A stretch of 23,330 nt of DNA from T1Sed10-7 sp047921175 (GCA_047921175.1 JBLRWQ010000050.1:1-23330); one strand, 5' to 3'. Counted from the first letter of the stretch, positions 8,785 to 15,683 are shown. Made by a program: numbers and translations. The notes: generated from the sequence alone by a model not told the origin.

Positions 8785-8790
8785 AGCGTA
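8785..8790 (-). promoter_or_regulatory. Candidate -10 element (TACGCT) for the DAK2-recG operon
   Basis: TACGCT on the minus strand fits TANNNT and would give a leader of about 35 nt before the GTG at 8743. No -35 box is evident. Confidence 0.35.
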
Positions 8791-8841
8791 GCGCTGGCCC
8801 GTGACCCGGCCTCGGGAGCGCTGGTCGCCCGGCAGGCGGGC

Positions 8842-8850
8842 TGCTACCCT
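8842..8850 (+). promoter_or_regulatory. Extended -10 promoter (TGCTACCCT) for rpmB
   Basis: TGC directly before TACCCT makes an extended -10 element (TGN-TANNNT). Transcription from it would leave a leader of about 110 nt before rpmB, long enough for a ribosomal-protein leader structure, although I could not define one by eye. Confidence 0.45.
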
Positions 8851-8968
8851 TCCGGCGACCGCGGGGCCGACCGATCGCGCCACGCGTCGCCCCCACGTCC
8901 CGTGCCCGCGCCGCGCGTCCCGTCCGTCGCCTCCAGCGCACGCGCCGCACCTCCCGGAAGGCAGCCCC

Positions 8969-9169
8969 ATGGCGTCCACCTGCCAGCTCTGCGACAAGAA
9001 GCCGTGGACCGGCAAGCAGGTCTCCCACTCCCACCGTCGCTCCAACCGGCGCTGGGACCCCAACATCCAGCGGGTCAAGGCCTACGTCGACGGCAGGACC
9101 GTCAAGCTGGACGTGTGCACGTCCTGCCTGAAGGCCGGCAAGGTCACCCGCCCGCCGGTCAAGGCCTGA
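8969..9169 (+). CDS. rpmB: 50S ribosomal protein L28
   Basis: This 66-residue protein belongs to the large ribosomal subunit. The sequence contains the typical L28 core: HSHRRSNRRWDPNIQ at 20-34 and the VCTSCLKAGKV tail at 49-59. It is the zinc-binding C+ form, with cysteine pairs at C5/C8 (CQLC) and C50/C53 (CTSC). Many actinobacteria also carry a cysteine-free paralogue used under zinc starvation, but none is in this window. The ATG at 8969 is preceded by GGAAGG. It is monocistronic, with a strong hairpin 15 bp past the stop, and it is divergent from the DAK2-recG pair. Confidence 0.97.
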   Translation: MASTCQLCDKKPWTGKQVSHSHRRSNRRWDPNIQRVKAYVDGRTVKLDVCTSCLKAGKVTRPPVKA

Positions 9170-9183
9170 GAGCACCGACCCCG

Positions 9184-9207
9184 CGCGCCCCGCTCCGGCG
9201 GGGCGCG
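9184..9207 (+). terminator. Strong GC hairpin terminator after rpmB
   Basis: A perfect 10-bp stem (CGCGCCCCGC / GCGGGGCGCG) with a 4-nt loop TCCG lies 15 bp after the rpmB stop. There is no T-tract, which is usual for terminators of high-GC actinobacteria. Confidence 0.65.
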
Positions 9208-9225
9208 ACGCATGCGGCCACCGTG

Positions 9226-9231
9226 TAGCGT
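9226..9231 (+). promoter_or_regulatory. Candidate -10 element (TAGCGT) for the Lrp/AsnC-domain gene
   Basis: TAGCGT fits TANNNT, lies after the rpmB terminator and about 28 bp before the ATG, leaving room for the GGGAGG ribosome binding site. Confidence 0.4.
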
Positions 9232-9259
9232 GGACGCCGGCCGAGTCGGGAGGTTCGCC

Positions 9260-9493
9260 ATGGTGTCGGCCTACATCCTGATCCAGACCGAGCTCGGCGC
9301 CGCAGCGGAGGTCGCCGAGGCCGCGAAGCGCATCCCCGGGGTCACCGCCGCGGACGACGTGACCGGCCCCTACGACGTCATCGTCCAGGCCAGCGCGGCG
9401 AACGTCGACGAGCTCGGGCGGCTGGTGGTCTCGGCGCTGCAGGCCACCCCGGGCATCACCCGCACGCTGACGTGCCCGGTGATCAACCTCTGA
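9260..9493 (+). CDS. Stand-alone Lrp/AsnC ligand-binding (RAM) domain protein
   Basis: The 77-residue protein consists only of the ligand-binding/oligomerisation domain of Lrp/AsnC regulators, without the helix-turn-helix. Visible features are the beta strand AYILIQTE, the IPGV turn, VTGPYDVIVQ (the conserved GxYD region) and a C-terminal strand ending in TCPVINL. Such single-domain proteins form dimers or higher rings that bind amino acids and may modulate full-length Lrp proteins or enzymes. The partner is unknown. The ATG at 9260 has GGGAGG six bases upstream, so a longer N-terminal reading of the same frame is not needed. Small proteins of this type occur near ddl, rpmB and recG in other actinobacteria (from memory). 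Confidence 0.85.
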   Translation: MVSAYILIQTELGAAAEVAEAAKRIPGVTAADDVTGPYDVIVQASAANVDELGRLVVSALQATPGITRTLTCPVINL

Positions 9494-9511
9494 GCCGCAG
9501 CGCTTGCGGCT
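9493..9511. terminator. Bidirectional hairpin between the Lrp-domain gene and ddl
   Basis: A 7-bp perfect stem (AGCCGCA / TGCGGCT) with loop GCGCT fills the 19-bp gap between the convergent stop codons at 9491-9493 and 9513-9515. It can work as a terminator for both genes. Confidence 0.6.
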
Positions 9512-9512
9512 G

Positions 9513-10577
9513 TCAGGCCCGGGCGGACGCCAGCAACCGGTCCACCAGCTGCGGGTAGGTGACCCCCTCCGCGGCCCACAGCATCGGGAACATCGAGGCC
9601 GGCGTGAAGCCGGGGATCGTGTTGATCTCGTTGACCAGCAGCTCGCCGTCGGCAGCGAGGAACAGGTCGACCCGCGCGAGCCCCCGGCACCCGATCGCCC
9701 GGTAGGCCCGCCGGCCCAGCACCAGGCAGCGCTGCACCACCTCGTCGCTGACCTGGGCCGGGATGCGCAGGTCCGAGGTGTCGAGGTACTTGGCCTCGAA
9801 GTCGTAGAACTCGTGGGACGGCACGATCTCGCCCGGCCGGGTGACCTCCAGGTCGACGTCGCCGAGCACCCCCACCTCGAGCTCCCGGGCACCCTCGATG
9901 CCCTCCTCGACGACCACCACGTCGTCGTGGCGCAGCGCCTCGGCCATGGCGGCGTCGAGGTCGCCGATGCCGACCACCTTGGAGATCCCGATCGAGGAGC
10001 CCTGGCGGGCCGGCTTGGTGAACCACGGCAACGGCAGCGCGTCCAGCAGCTCGGTCAGCACCGCGTCGGCCTCCAGCCGCCAGCGGGAGCGGTGCACGGT
10101 CCGGTAGCCCGCCTGCGGCAGGCCGGCTGCGGCGAACGCCGCCTTCATGGCCGACTTGTCGATGCCGATCGAGGAGGCGGTGACGTCCGCGCCGACGTAG
10201 GGCAGCCCGACGGTGGCGAACAGACCCTGGACGGTCCCGTCCTCGCCCCACGGGCCGTGCAGGACCGGGAAGGCCACGTCGACCGGACCGAGGCCGGCCA
10301 CCCGGCCGCCGTCGTCGTCGAGGTGGACCAGCTGCGGGCCACGCCGGGTCCCGACGAGCGCGGCCGTCGGCCCGTCCGGGTCGACCTCGGGGAGCTCGCG
10401 CGGTCCCGGCGGCACCGGCACCCCGTCGGTCAGGGTCCACCGGCCGTCCCGGGCGATCCCGACGGTCAGGACCTCGTAGCGGTCCCGGTCGATCGCCTCC
10501 AGCACGGATCCGGCGGACAGGCACGAGACCCCGTGCTCCGCCGACCGGCCCCCGAACAGCAGCAACACCCGCGTCAT
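9513..10577 (-). CDS. ddl: D-alanine--D-alanine ligase
   Basis: The enzyme ligates two D-alanines with ATP to give the terminal dipeptide of the peptidoglycan stem. The length, 354 residues, is that of the family. The N-terminal FGGRSAEHGVS (8-18) contains the glutamate that binds the first D-Ala. HGPWGEDGTVQG is at 107-118, the ATP-grasp lysine in FTKPARQGSSIGI (187-197), the omega-loop YDFEAKY at 258-264 typical of D-Ala-D-Ala rather than D-Ala-D-Lac ligases, and the metal-binding RVDLF (302-306) with NEINTIPGFT (316-325). The ATG at 10577 follows AGGAG. A -10 element overlaps the stop of the upstream DoxX-like gene, so ddl can be transcribed alone. Confidence 0.96.
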   Translation of the reverse strand: MTRVLLLFGGRSAEHGVSCLSAGSVLEAIDRDRYEVLTVGIARDGRWTLTDGVPVPPGPRELPEVDPDGPTAALVGTRRGPQLVHLDDDGGRVAGLGPVDVAFPVLHGPWGEDGTVQGLFATVGLPYVGADVTASSIGIDKSAMKAAFAAAGLPQAGYRTVHRSRWRLEADAVLTELLDALPLPWFTKPARQGSSIGISKVVGIGDLDAAMAEALRHDDVVVVEEGIEGARELEVGVLGDVDLEVTRPGEIVPSHEFYDFEAKYLDTSDLRIPAQVSDEVVQRCLVLGRRAYRAIGCRGLARVDLFLAADGELLVNEINTIPGFTPASMFPMLWAAEGVTYPQLVDRLLASARA

Positions 10578-10610
10578 CGTGGCTCCTGTCCGACCGTCCA
10601 GCCGGCGCGG

Positions 10611-10616
10611 AGCCTA
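10611..10616 (-). promoter_or_regulatory. Candidate -10 element (TAGGCT) for ddl, overlapping the upstream stop codon
   Basis: On the minus strand TAGGCT begins with the TAG stop (10614-10616) of the DoxX-like gene. It lies 33 bp before the ddl ATG and is identical to the -10 candidates of serB and dapC in this window. Confidence 0.45.
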
Positions 10617-11606
10617 ACGGGGTGGTGCCACCCGCGTCGTGGCCGACCGGGCATCCAGGGTGCGCATGCGGCCGTCGAGTCGTGGCAGCCAGGAGCACAC
10701 CGGCGCGGTGTCCGCGCGGCTGCCGTAGACCAGGAGCGCGAGCATCGCGCCGTAGATGGGCAGGTGCCCGATGAGTTCCGTGGCACCGAGGAAGAACAGG
10801 GTGGCGTTGAACGGGATGCCGGCGGCGATCACCACCAGCTGCGGTAGCGCGCCGGAGATGAGCAGCAGCCCGAACAGGATCTCGATGCCGGCGGCGACCT
10901 GGATGAACACGAGGTCGCTGACCTCGAACCCGACCACACCACCCGCGAGCTGCAGCACGTTGAACGCCGGATAGCGGTCGAGGAACTCCAGCGACAGCTC
11001 CGGCCGCGCCAGCTTCTCCGTGAACGCCAGGATGATCAGCGCGACACCGGTGAGCAGGCGCAACCCGAACAGGGCGCCACGCACCCGCTCCGGGTCGACG
11101 GTGATACGCCCACCGACCTGGGTGTCGTCCGGCGGCAGCAACGCCAGGAACAGGCCCACCGCCAGGAGATCCGCCCGCTCGAGGATCGGCACGACGCCGT
11201 AGCTGAGCATGCCGAGCGGCCCGGCCAGCACCAGCAGCCAGGCGGCGATCCGCACCTTCCAGCCGGTGATGAGCCAGACCCCGACCACGCCCTCGAGGAT
11301 GCCGAGCGCGACGCCCCACCAGGTATCGGGGAGCGCCAGGGTGGGCACCAGGAACTCCAGCCGCGACGCGAGCGCGAGCAGCGAGACCCCCGCGTGGATC
11401 GCCAGGAGCCGCGGGATCCACGGCCCGAGGCGGCCGAGCGGGGTGAGCACGCCCAGCTCGGGGCGGGGCAACCTCGTCGCCACCAGCCGCCAGCCCACCG
11501 CGATCACGACGGCCGTGCCGATCAGCAGCAGCGACAGCGGCTCGGTCGCGAAGGCCCCGTCGTAGCCGGGATCAGACGTGGTGAACCACCGGGCGTGTGC
11601 GAGCAT
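10614..11606 (-). CDS. DoxX-like polytopic membrane protein
   Basis: The 330-residue protein is almost wholly hydrophobic, with about eight to ten likely membrane helices (for example 23-40, 64-81, 96-115, 119-135, 144-157, 180-195, 232-251, 254-274, 283-295). The stretch LLTGVALIILAFTEKLARPELS (residues 184-205) and the later IEILFGLLLISGALPQLVV resemble DoxX/SURF4-type membrane proteins. This family is loosely linked to oxidoreductase and thiol-stress complexes, but no catalytic residue can be named. Two ATGs are close together. I prefer 11606 because GGAG lies six bases upstream of it, while it directly abuts the ATG at 11612. The gene is divergent from an SDR gene, and a cluster of 26-bp direct repeats sits between them. 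ddl follows 36 bp downstream. Confidence 0.7.
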   Translation of the reverse strand: MLAHARWFTTSDPGYDGAFATEPLSLLLIGTAVVIAVGWRLVATRLPRPELGVLTPLGRLGPWIPRLLAIHAGVSLLALASRLEFLVPTLALPDTWWGVALGILEGVVGVWLITGWKVRIAAWLLVLAGPLGMLSYGVVPILERADLLAVGLFLALLPPDDTQVGGRITVDPERVRGALFGLRLLTGVALIILAFTEKLARPELSLEFLDRYPAFNVLQLAGGVVGFEVSDLVFIQVAAGIEILFGLLLISGALPQLVVIAAGIPFNATLFFLGATELIGHLPIYGAMLALLVYGSRADTAPVCSWLPRLDGRMRTLDARSATTRVAPPR

Positions 11607-11660
11607 GGGCATCTCCGGGCCGGTGCGGCGGCGGGGGACAGCAGAGATCCGGAGCCGGCC

Positions 11661-11738
11661 GGTGCGGCGGGCGGGTCCGGCGACCGGGTGCGGCGGACGG
11701 GTCCGGCCGTCGGGTGCGGCGGCGGGGTGCCGGGCCGG
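11661..11738. repeat. Three imperfect 26-bp direct repeats in a divergent promoter region
   Basis: The core GGTGCGGCGG starts at 11661, 11687 and 11713, exactly 26 bp apart. Units 1 and 2 agree at 22 of 26 positions. Unit 3 keeps the core and is weaker after it. A fourth core stands at 11622, 39 bp before the first. The repeats lie between the DoxX-like gene and the MFE-2-type SDR gene, before the SDR -10 candidate. Confidence 0.7.
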
Positions 11739-11751
11739 CATCCCGCTTCAG

Positions 11752-11757
11752 TAGGGT
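11752..11757 (+). promoter_or_regulatory. Candidate -10 element (TAGGGT) for the MFE-2-type SDR gene
   Basis: TAGGGT fits TANNNT, lies 14 bp after the last 26-bp repeat and leaves a leader of about 50 nt with a GGGAGGG ribosome binding site before the GTG start. Confidence 0.4.
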
Positions 11758-11813
11758 CCGGCAGGCACCGGGCGAGGGACCCCGGCCGACATCCGCACAG
11801 GGAGGGCACCGAG

Positions 11814-12731
11814 GTGGCAGGCATCGAGTTCGAGGGACGGGTCGCGGTCGTCACCGGCGCCGGCGGCGGCCTGGGACGCAGTCACGCGCTGCTCCTCGCC
11901 AGCCGCGGCGCGAAGGTCGTCGTCAACGACCTCGGTGGCGCTCGCGACGGTACCGGCACGGATGCGTCCATGGCCGACCAGGTCGTCGCGGAGATCGAGG
12001 CCGCCGGCGGCGAGGCGGTCGCCAACCACGACGGCGTCCACACCTGGGAGGGCGGGGCGGCCATCGTGGCAAGCGCGATCGACACCTTCGGTCGCATCGA
12101 CATCGTGGTCAACAACGCCGGCATCCTGCGCGACGTCTCCTTCGCGAAGCTGACCCGTGAGCAGCTCGAGCCGGTGCTCGACGTCCACCTCAAGGGCGCC
12201 TTCCACGTGACCCGGGCCGCCTGGCCCCACCTCAAGGACCAGGGCTACGGCCGGGTCATCTCCACGACCTCGGGCTCCGGGCTGTACGGCAACTTCGGCC
12301 AGTCCAACTACGCCGCGGCGAAGCTCGGCCTGGTGGGCCTGACCCGCACGCTCGCGATCGAGGGTGCGAAGTACGGCATCACCGCCAACGCGATCGCGCC
12401 GGTGGCCAAGAGCCGCATGACCGAGGACATCATGCCGCCGGCCCTGCTCGAACGGCTCGAGCCGGAGTACGTCTCGCCGCTGGTCGCCTACCTGGCCAGC
12501 GACGCCTGCACCGACACCGGCAGGATCTTCTCCGTCGGCGGTGGCTACGTAGCCCGGGTCGCGCTGCTCGAAGGGGCGGGGGCCACCTTCGACCACGTGC
12601 CGACCCCGGAGGACATCGCGGACGCCTGGGCGCGTATCGAGGAGGTCGGTCCCGGCTCGGCCGAGCTGACCCAGGGGGTGATGGAGCAGACCGGCAAGCT
12701 GGTCGAGGCGCTGGGCATCGACGTCAGCTGA
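11814..12731 (+). CDS. MFE-2-type SDR, (3R)-hydroxyacyl-CoA dehydrogenase-like
   Basis: This 305-residue SDR is close to the dehydrogenase part of peroxisomal multifunctional enzyme type 2 (HSD17B4). Such enzymes oxidise (3R)-hydroxyacyl-CoA with NAD during beta-oxidation. The cofactor motif TGAGGGLG is at 14-21. The sequence VVVNDLGGARDGTG at 35-48 is the MFE-2 hallmark, and D39 favours NAD(H). NNAG is at 100-103, and the active site is S153, Y166 and K170 (YAAAK). The long C-terminal tail with TFDHVPTPEDIADAWARIEEV is also typical. The GTG start at 11814 follows GGGAGGG by seven bases. It stands alone, convergent with the phosphotransferase-like gene. A steroid or other hydroxyacyl substrate is possible. 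Confidence 0.88.
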   Translation: MAGIEFEGRVAVVTGAGGGLGRSHALLLASRGAKVVVNDLGGARDGTGTDASMADQVVAEIEAAGGEAVANHDGVHTWEGGAAIVASAIDTFGRIDIVVNNAGILRDVSFAKLTREQLEPVLDVHLKGAFHVTRAAWPHLKDQGYGRVISTTSGSGLYGNFGQSNYAAAKLGLVGLTRTLAIEGAKYGITANAIAPVAKSRMTEDIMPPALLERLEPEYVSPLVAYLASDACTDTGRIFSVGGGYVARVALLEGAGATFDHVPTPEDIADAWARIEEVGPGSAELTQGVMEQTGKLVEALGIDVS

Positions 12732-12785
12732 CGGCGGGGCGCGGTGCGGGCGGCGGTATCCACCGACGCCGGTGTGCGACGCTGC

Positions 12786-13367
12786 TCAGCCCCGGGTCCG
12801 CTCCGCAACCGCGTCCAGGATGACCTCGACCAGCTCCTCCGTGGTCGCCTCGGTGGTGTCGAGCACGAGGTCCGGATGCACGTCGTCGCGCTGCGCGCGC
12901 AGCTGCGCAACGGCCAGCCCGCGCGTCCGCGACCCCGCCTCCCGTTCCCGGTCCTCCAGCACCTCCGGGTCGCACACGAGCCGGAGATGCAGGACGGTCA
13001 GCCCGTCGAGGGCTTCCTGCAGGTCGGCGACCGTGGCGTGGTTGAACAGGGTGTGGTCGAGCCCGACGTCCATGCCGGCCCGTGCCCAGGTCGCCGCGAC
13101 CCGGTGCATGCCGGTGACCAGCTGGCGCCCGAGCGGTCCCCACGTGATCCGGGGCTGGGCCGCGTCCGCGGGCGGGGCGGTGGGCAGCACCAGCTCCGAC
13201 CAGCGCCGCTGGCTCGGCCCGAAAGCCGCCAGTGCCGCGTCCAGCCCGACCGCGAGCAGCGGACCGGAGCGCACCTGCGGCCACGCGCGCTGCAGCCCGG
13301 CGAGCGTGGTGGACCGACCGACCTGGGTCGGTCCGTCGAGCACCACGACGATCCCCGGGCCGCTCAC
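12786..13367 (-). CDS. Chloramphenicol-phosphotransferase-like P-loop protein with GRST instead of GKST
   Basis: The 193-residue protein resembles the CPT family of small P-loop kinases: a hydrophobic strand then GPTQVGRST at 12-20, followed by LLAVGLDAALAAFGP (37-51), which matches the stretch carrying the catalytic aspartate (D43 here) in chloramphenicol 3-O-phosphotransferase. LRLVCDPEVLEDRERE near 127-142 fits the LID/arginine region. The Walker A lysine is replaced by arginine (R18, codon CGG), which usually weakens nucleotide binding or catalysis. The GTG start overlaps the gpsA stop in GTGA, so it is translated together with gpsA. Function unknown: an altered kinase, a nucleotide-binding regulator or a non-catalytic relative are all possible. 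Resistance to chloramphenicol cannot be inferred. Confidence 0.65.
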   Translation of the reverse strand: MSGPGIVVVLDGPTQVGRSTTLAGLQRAWPQVRSGPLLAVGLDAALAAFGPSQRRWSELVLPTAPPADAAQPRITWGPLGRQLVTGMHRVAATWARAGMDVGLDHTLFNHATVADLQEALDGLTVLHLRLVCDPEVLEDREREAGSRTRGLAVAQLRAQRDDVHPDLVLDTTEATTEELVEVILDAVAERTRG

Positions 13368-14371
13368 AGGCCGTAGATCTCCGGCTTGGCCTCACGGCTG
13401 AGCAGCAGGTCGACGAGCTCACGCGGGTCGTGGCCCTGGTGACAGACCGCCACCACCCCCTCGGTGATCGGCATGTCGACCCCGACGCGCTGGGCCAGTC
13501 CGTACAACGCCCGCGACGAGCGGACCCCCTCGGCGACCATGTTCATGGAGGCGATGATGGCATCCAGCGACTCCCCTCGCCCGAGCCGTTCCCCCACGGT
13601 CCGGTTGCGCGATTGCGGCGAGGTGCAGGTCGCCGCGAGGTCGCCGACACCTGCCAGTCCGCCGAAGGTCAGCGGCTGGCCGCCGAGCGCGACGCCGAGC
13701 CGGGTCATCTCCGCCAGCCCGCGCGTCAGCACCGCCGCCTTGGTGTTGTCGCCGAACCCCAGCCCGTGGGCCAGCCCTGCGGCGATCGCGATCACGTTCT
13801 TGACGGCGCCCGCAACCTCGACCCCGACCCGGTCGTCGTTGGTGTAGACGCGGAAGTAGGGCGCCATGACCGCAGCCTGGACGCGTTCGGTCCGCCACGG
13901 GTCGGGGCCGGCCGCCACGGTCGCCGCGGGCTGCCGGGCTGCACACTCGCGGGCGAGGTTCGGGCCGCTGACCACCACGATCCGGTCCGGGTCGCAGTCG
14001 AGCGCATCGGCGATGAGCTGGCTGCCGAACCGCAGGGTGTCGACGTCGACGCCCTTGATGAGGCTGACCAGGGTCGCATCCGGGCCGATCGCAGCACCCC
14101 AGCGCTCGAGCTGCTCGGCGATCCCCACCGACGGCACCGCGAGCACGACCACGTCCGCGCCATCGAGGGCGGCCTCGGGATCATCGGTGGCGTCCAGACC
14201 GTCCGGGAGCGGGAGGTCGGGCAGGTAGCGCTGGTTGGTGTGCTGCCGACGGATCTCCTCGGCGACCTCGGCGCGTCGTGCCCACAGCGTCACCGGCTCG
14301 CCGGCGTCGACCGCCATGGCCGCGAAGGCCGTGCCCCAGGAGCCGGAGCCCATCACCGCGACCCGTCCCAC
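13364..14371 (-). CDS. gpsA: Glycerol-3-phosphate dehydrogenase [NAD(P)+]
   Basis: GpsA reduces dihydroxyacetone phosphate to sn-glycerol-3-phosphate, the backbone of membrane phospholipids. The 335 residues contain the Rossmann motif GSGSWGTA at 8-15, SGPNLARE at 135-142, the catalytic lysine K191 in VKNVIAIAAGLAHGL, and the substrate-binding block TRGLAEMTRLG...GLAGVGDLAATCTSPQSRNR (216-257). The start is the GTG at 14371, which has GGAGGAGG five bases upstream. A GTG five codons earlier lies inside that Shine-Dalgarno sequence and is rejected. The downstream CPT-like gene is coupled through GTGA. In Mycobacterium gpsA lies between ddl and cofC. The same three genes occur here in the same order, with extra genes between ddl and gpsA. 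Confidence 0.96.
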   Translation of the reverse strand: MGRVAVMGSGSWGTAFAAMAVDAGEPVTLWARRAEVAEEIRRQHTNQRYLPDLPLPDGLDATDDPEAALDGADVVVLAVPSVGIAEQLERWGAAIGPDATLVSLIKGVDVDTLRFGSQLIADALDCDPDRIVVVSGPNLARECAARQPAATVAAGPDPWRTERVQAAVMAPYFRVYTNDDRVGVEVAGAVKNVIAIAAGLAHGLGFGDNTKAAVLTRGLAEMTRLGVALGGQPLTFGGLAGVGDLAATCTSPQSRNRTVGERLGRGESLDAIIASMNMVAEGVRSSRALYGLAQRVGVDMPITEGVVAVCHQGHDPRELVDLLLSREAKPEIYGL

Positions 14372-14431
14372 ACGGACCTCCTCCACCGACCGTCACCCCC
14401 GCCGATGCACCACGACGGGCTCCCGACTGCG

Positions 14432-14437
14432 ACCCTA
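14432..14437 (-). promoter_or_regulatory. Candidate -10 element (TAGGGT) for gpsA
   Basis: TAGGGT on the minus strand lies about 60 bp before the gpsA GTG and only 14 bp from the oppositely oriented cofC -10 element, so the two promoters overlap. Confidence 0.4.
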
Positions 14438-14450
14438 GCCGCACCGGCAG

Positions 14451-14456
14451 TAGCAT
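14451..14456 (+). promoter_or_regulatory. -10 element (TAGCAT) of a leaderless cofC promoter
   Basis: TAGCAT ends seven bases before the ATG at 14464. Transcription would start at or next to the A of ATG, and there is no Shine-Dalgarno sequence. Confidence 0.5.
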
Positions 14457-14463
14457 CCGGCCG

Positions 14464-15099
14464 ATGATGGACCCGGTCGCGATCGTGCCGCTGCAGACCC
14501 CGGGTGCCGGCAAGCGACGTCTGGCCGGAGCCCTGGACGTCGGCCAGCGTGCTGCACTGGCCACCGCCATGCTCACCGATGTGGTGCATGCCCTCCAGAC
14601 GGCCGGGCTCGACGAGGTGGTGGTGGCCGCCGCCGGACCCCAAGCCGCAGCCGCCGCAGGCGTGCTCGGGGTGCCCGCCCTGCTCGACCCGCCCGGACAT
14701 GCGGGCCTCAACGCCGCGTTGACCGCGGCGAGCACCACGCTCGGGACGGGTCGCGACCAGCTCATCGTCGCCGCCGATCTGCCGTGTCTGACGGCCGCGG
14801 ACGTGACCGCGGTGCTCGGCGCGGATGCCGAGGTGGTGGTCGCGCCGACCTCGGCGCGTGGGACCGGGCTCCTGCTGCGCCGGCCGGCCGCGGTCATCGG
14901 CACGGCCTACGGGCCGGCCTCCGCGGACCGCCACCTGGCCCTGGCGCGGGCCGCCGGGGTAGCTGCGACGGCCGTGGAGCGGCTCGGCTGCCACCACGAC
15001 GTCGACACCCTCAGCGACCTCGCGGCGCTCCTGGAGCTCGAACCCGGGCCGGCCACCATCGCGGCACTGCCCCACCTGCTGGGCCGTCGCGCCGGCTGA
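14464..15099 (+). CDS. cofC: 2-phospho-L-lactate (phosphoenolpyruvate) guanylyltransferase, F420 biosynthesis
   Basis: CofC/FbiD transfers GMP to phosphoenolpyruvate or 2-phospholactate, the first committed step of the coenzyme F420 side chain. The protein has 211 residues with a nucleotidyltransferase fold: VAIVPLQTPGAGKRRLAG at 5-22 holds the family's N-terminal nucleotide-binding lysine region, VVAAADLPCLTAADV contains the metal-binding DxP-type site, and CHHDVDTLSDL near the C-terminus is typical of CofC. The ATG at 14464 (next codon also ATG) is chosen because a TANNNT element sits 7 bp upstream and no ribosome binding site is seen, which suggests a leaderless mRNA. Divergent from gpsA. 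It indicates that the organism makes F420, although fbiA, fbiB and fbiC are not in the window. Confidence 0.9.
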   Translation: MMDPVAIVPLQTPGAGKRRLAGALDVGQRAALATAMLTDVVHALQTAGLDEVVVAAAGPQAAAAAGVLGVPALLDPPGHAGLNAALTAASTTLGTGRDQLIVAADLPCLTAADVTAVLGADAEVVVAPTSARGTGLLLRRPAAVIGTAYGPASADRHLALARAAGVAATAVERLGCHHDVDTLSDLAALLELEPGPATIAALPHLLGRRAG

Positions 15100-15112
15100 C
15101 CGCACGCCGGTC
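15098..15112. terminator. Weak hairpin between convergent cofC and lapA-like genes
   Basis: A 5-bp stem GACCG/CGGTC with a 5-nt loop spans the cofC stop and the 17-bp gap to the convergent gene. A competing CCGGC/GCCGG fold overlaps it. Short, and without a T-tract. Confidence 0.3.
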
Positions 15113-15116
15113 GTGT

Positions 15117-15683
15117 CTACCGTTCCTTGCCGTCCGGGCCCTCCTTGGCAGCCCGCCGGGCCCGACGCCCGCGGGAGACGAAGAGCTCCACGAGCAACGT
15201 GACCAGCGACCCGATCGCGAAGGCCGCCACGAGCAGCAGGATGAGCGGCACCCCACCGGTCACCTCGCCGCTGGCGGCCTCGCGGGCGATGGTCTCCCCG
15301 AACACCCACGAGAAGTCGACCCGCTGGCTGTTGGCCACGGCGAAGACGCCGAACAACACCGCCAGCACGACGATCGTGACCCGCCCGAGCTGCTGGGTGA
15401 AGGGCGTCGGCGGCGTGACGGGCTCGGCAGGCTCCGAGCGGTCCGGCGACCGGTCCCCGCTGGCACCAGAGCCGCCGGCCGGCGGCTTGCCGGGCGTCGC
15501 ACGACGCGAGGACCGCTCTGCGGTGGAGCCGGTCCCGGACGCGTCGCTCGAGCCGGCCCCACCGCTCGGCGGTGAGCCCGGCGGCGTCGGCGTCTGCCGG
15601 CCGTGGGGATCCGCACCTCCTTGCGTGGGGCCGTCACCGTCCCCACGGGCGCTTCGGTCGCGGTCGCTCGGGCTGGTCGCCAT
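15117..15683 (-). CDS. LapA/DUF1049-domain membrane protein with long disordered N-terminus
   Basis: Of 188 residues, the first ~95 are low-complexity and rich in Gly, Ser, Pro, Asp and Arg, likely disordered and cytoplasmic. Two membrane helices follow (about 101-117 and 144-169), separated by ANSQRVDFSWVFGE (117-130), which is the LapA (DUF1049) signature. A basic tail (RGRRARRAAK) ends the protein. In E. coli, LapA takes part with LapB in controlling lipopolysaccharide synthesis. In Gram-positive bacteria the role of this domain is unknown and the LapB partner is not in the window. The ATG at 15683 has GAGGAG upstream. No TANNNT element is evident before it. The gene is divergent from the cold-shock-like gene. 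Confidence 0.8.
   Translation of the reverse strand: MATSPSDRDRSARGDGDGPTQGGADPHGRQTPTPPGSPPSGGAGSSDASGTGSTAERSSRRATPGKPPAGGSGASGDRSPDRSEPAEPVTPPTPFTQQLGRVTIVVLAVLFGVFAVANSQRVDFSWVFGETIAREAASGEVTGGVPLILLLVAAFAIGSLVTLLVELFVSRGRRARRAAKEGPDGKER

Noticed and set aside
8744..9892. Upstream extension of the DAK2 gene frame to 944 codons
   Set aside because: The extension passes antisense through rpmB and the Lrp-domain gene, and the family similarity begins at the GTG at 8743.
9370..11421. A 683-codon minus-strand open frame over ddl and the DoxX-like gene
   Set aside because: It is out of frame with both real genes and has no domain.
12732..12785. Terminator between the MFE-2-type SDR and the CPT-like gene
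   Set aside because: Only a 5-bp stem CACCG/CGGTG could be found in the 54-bp convergent gap, too weak to call.
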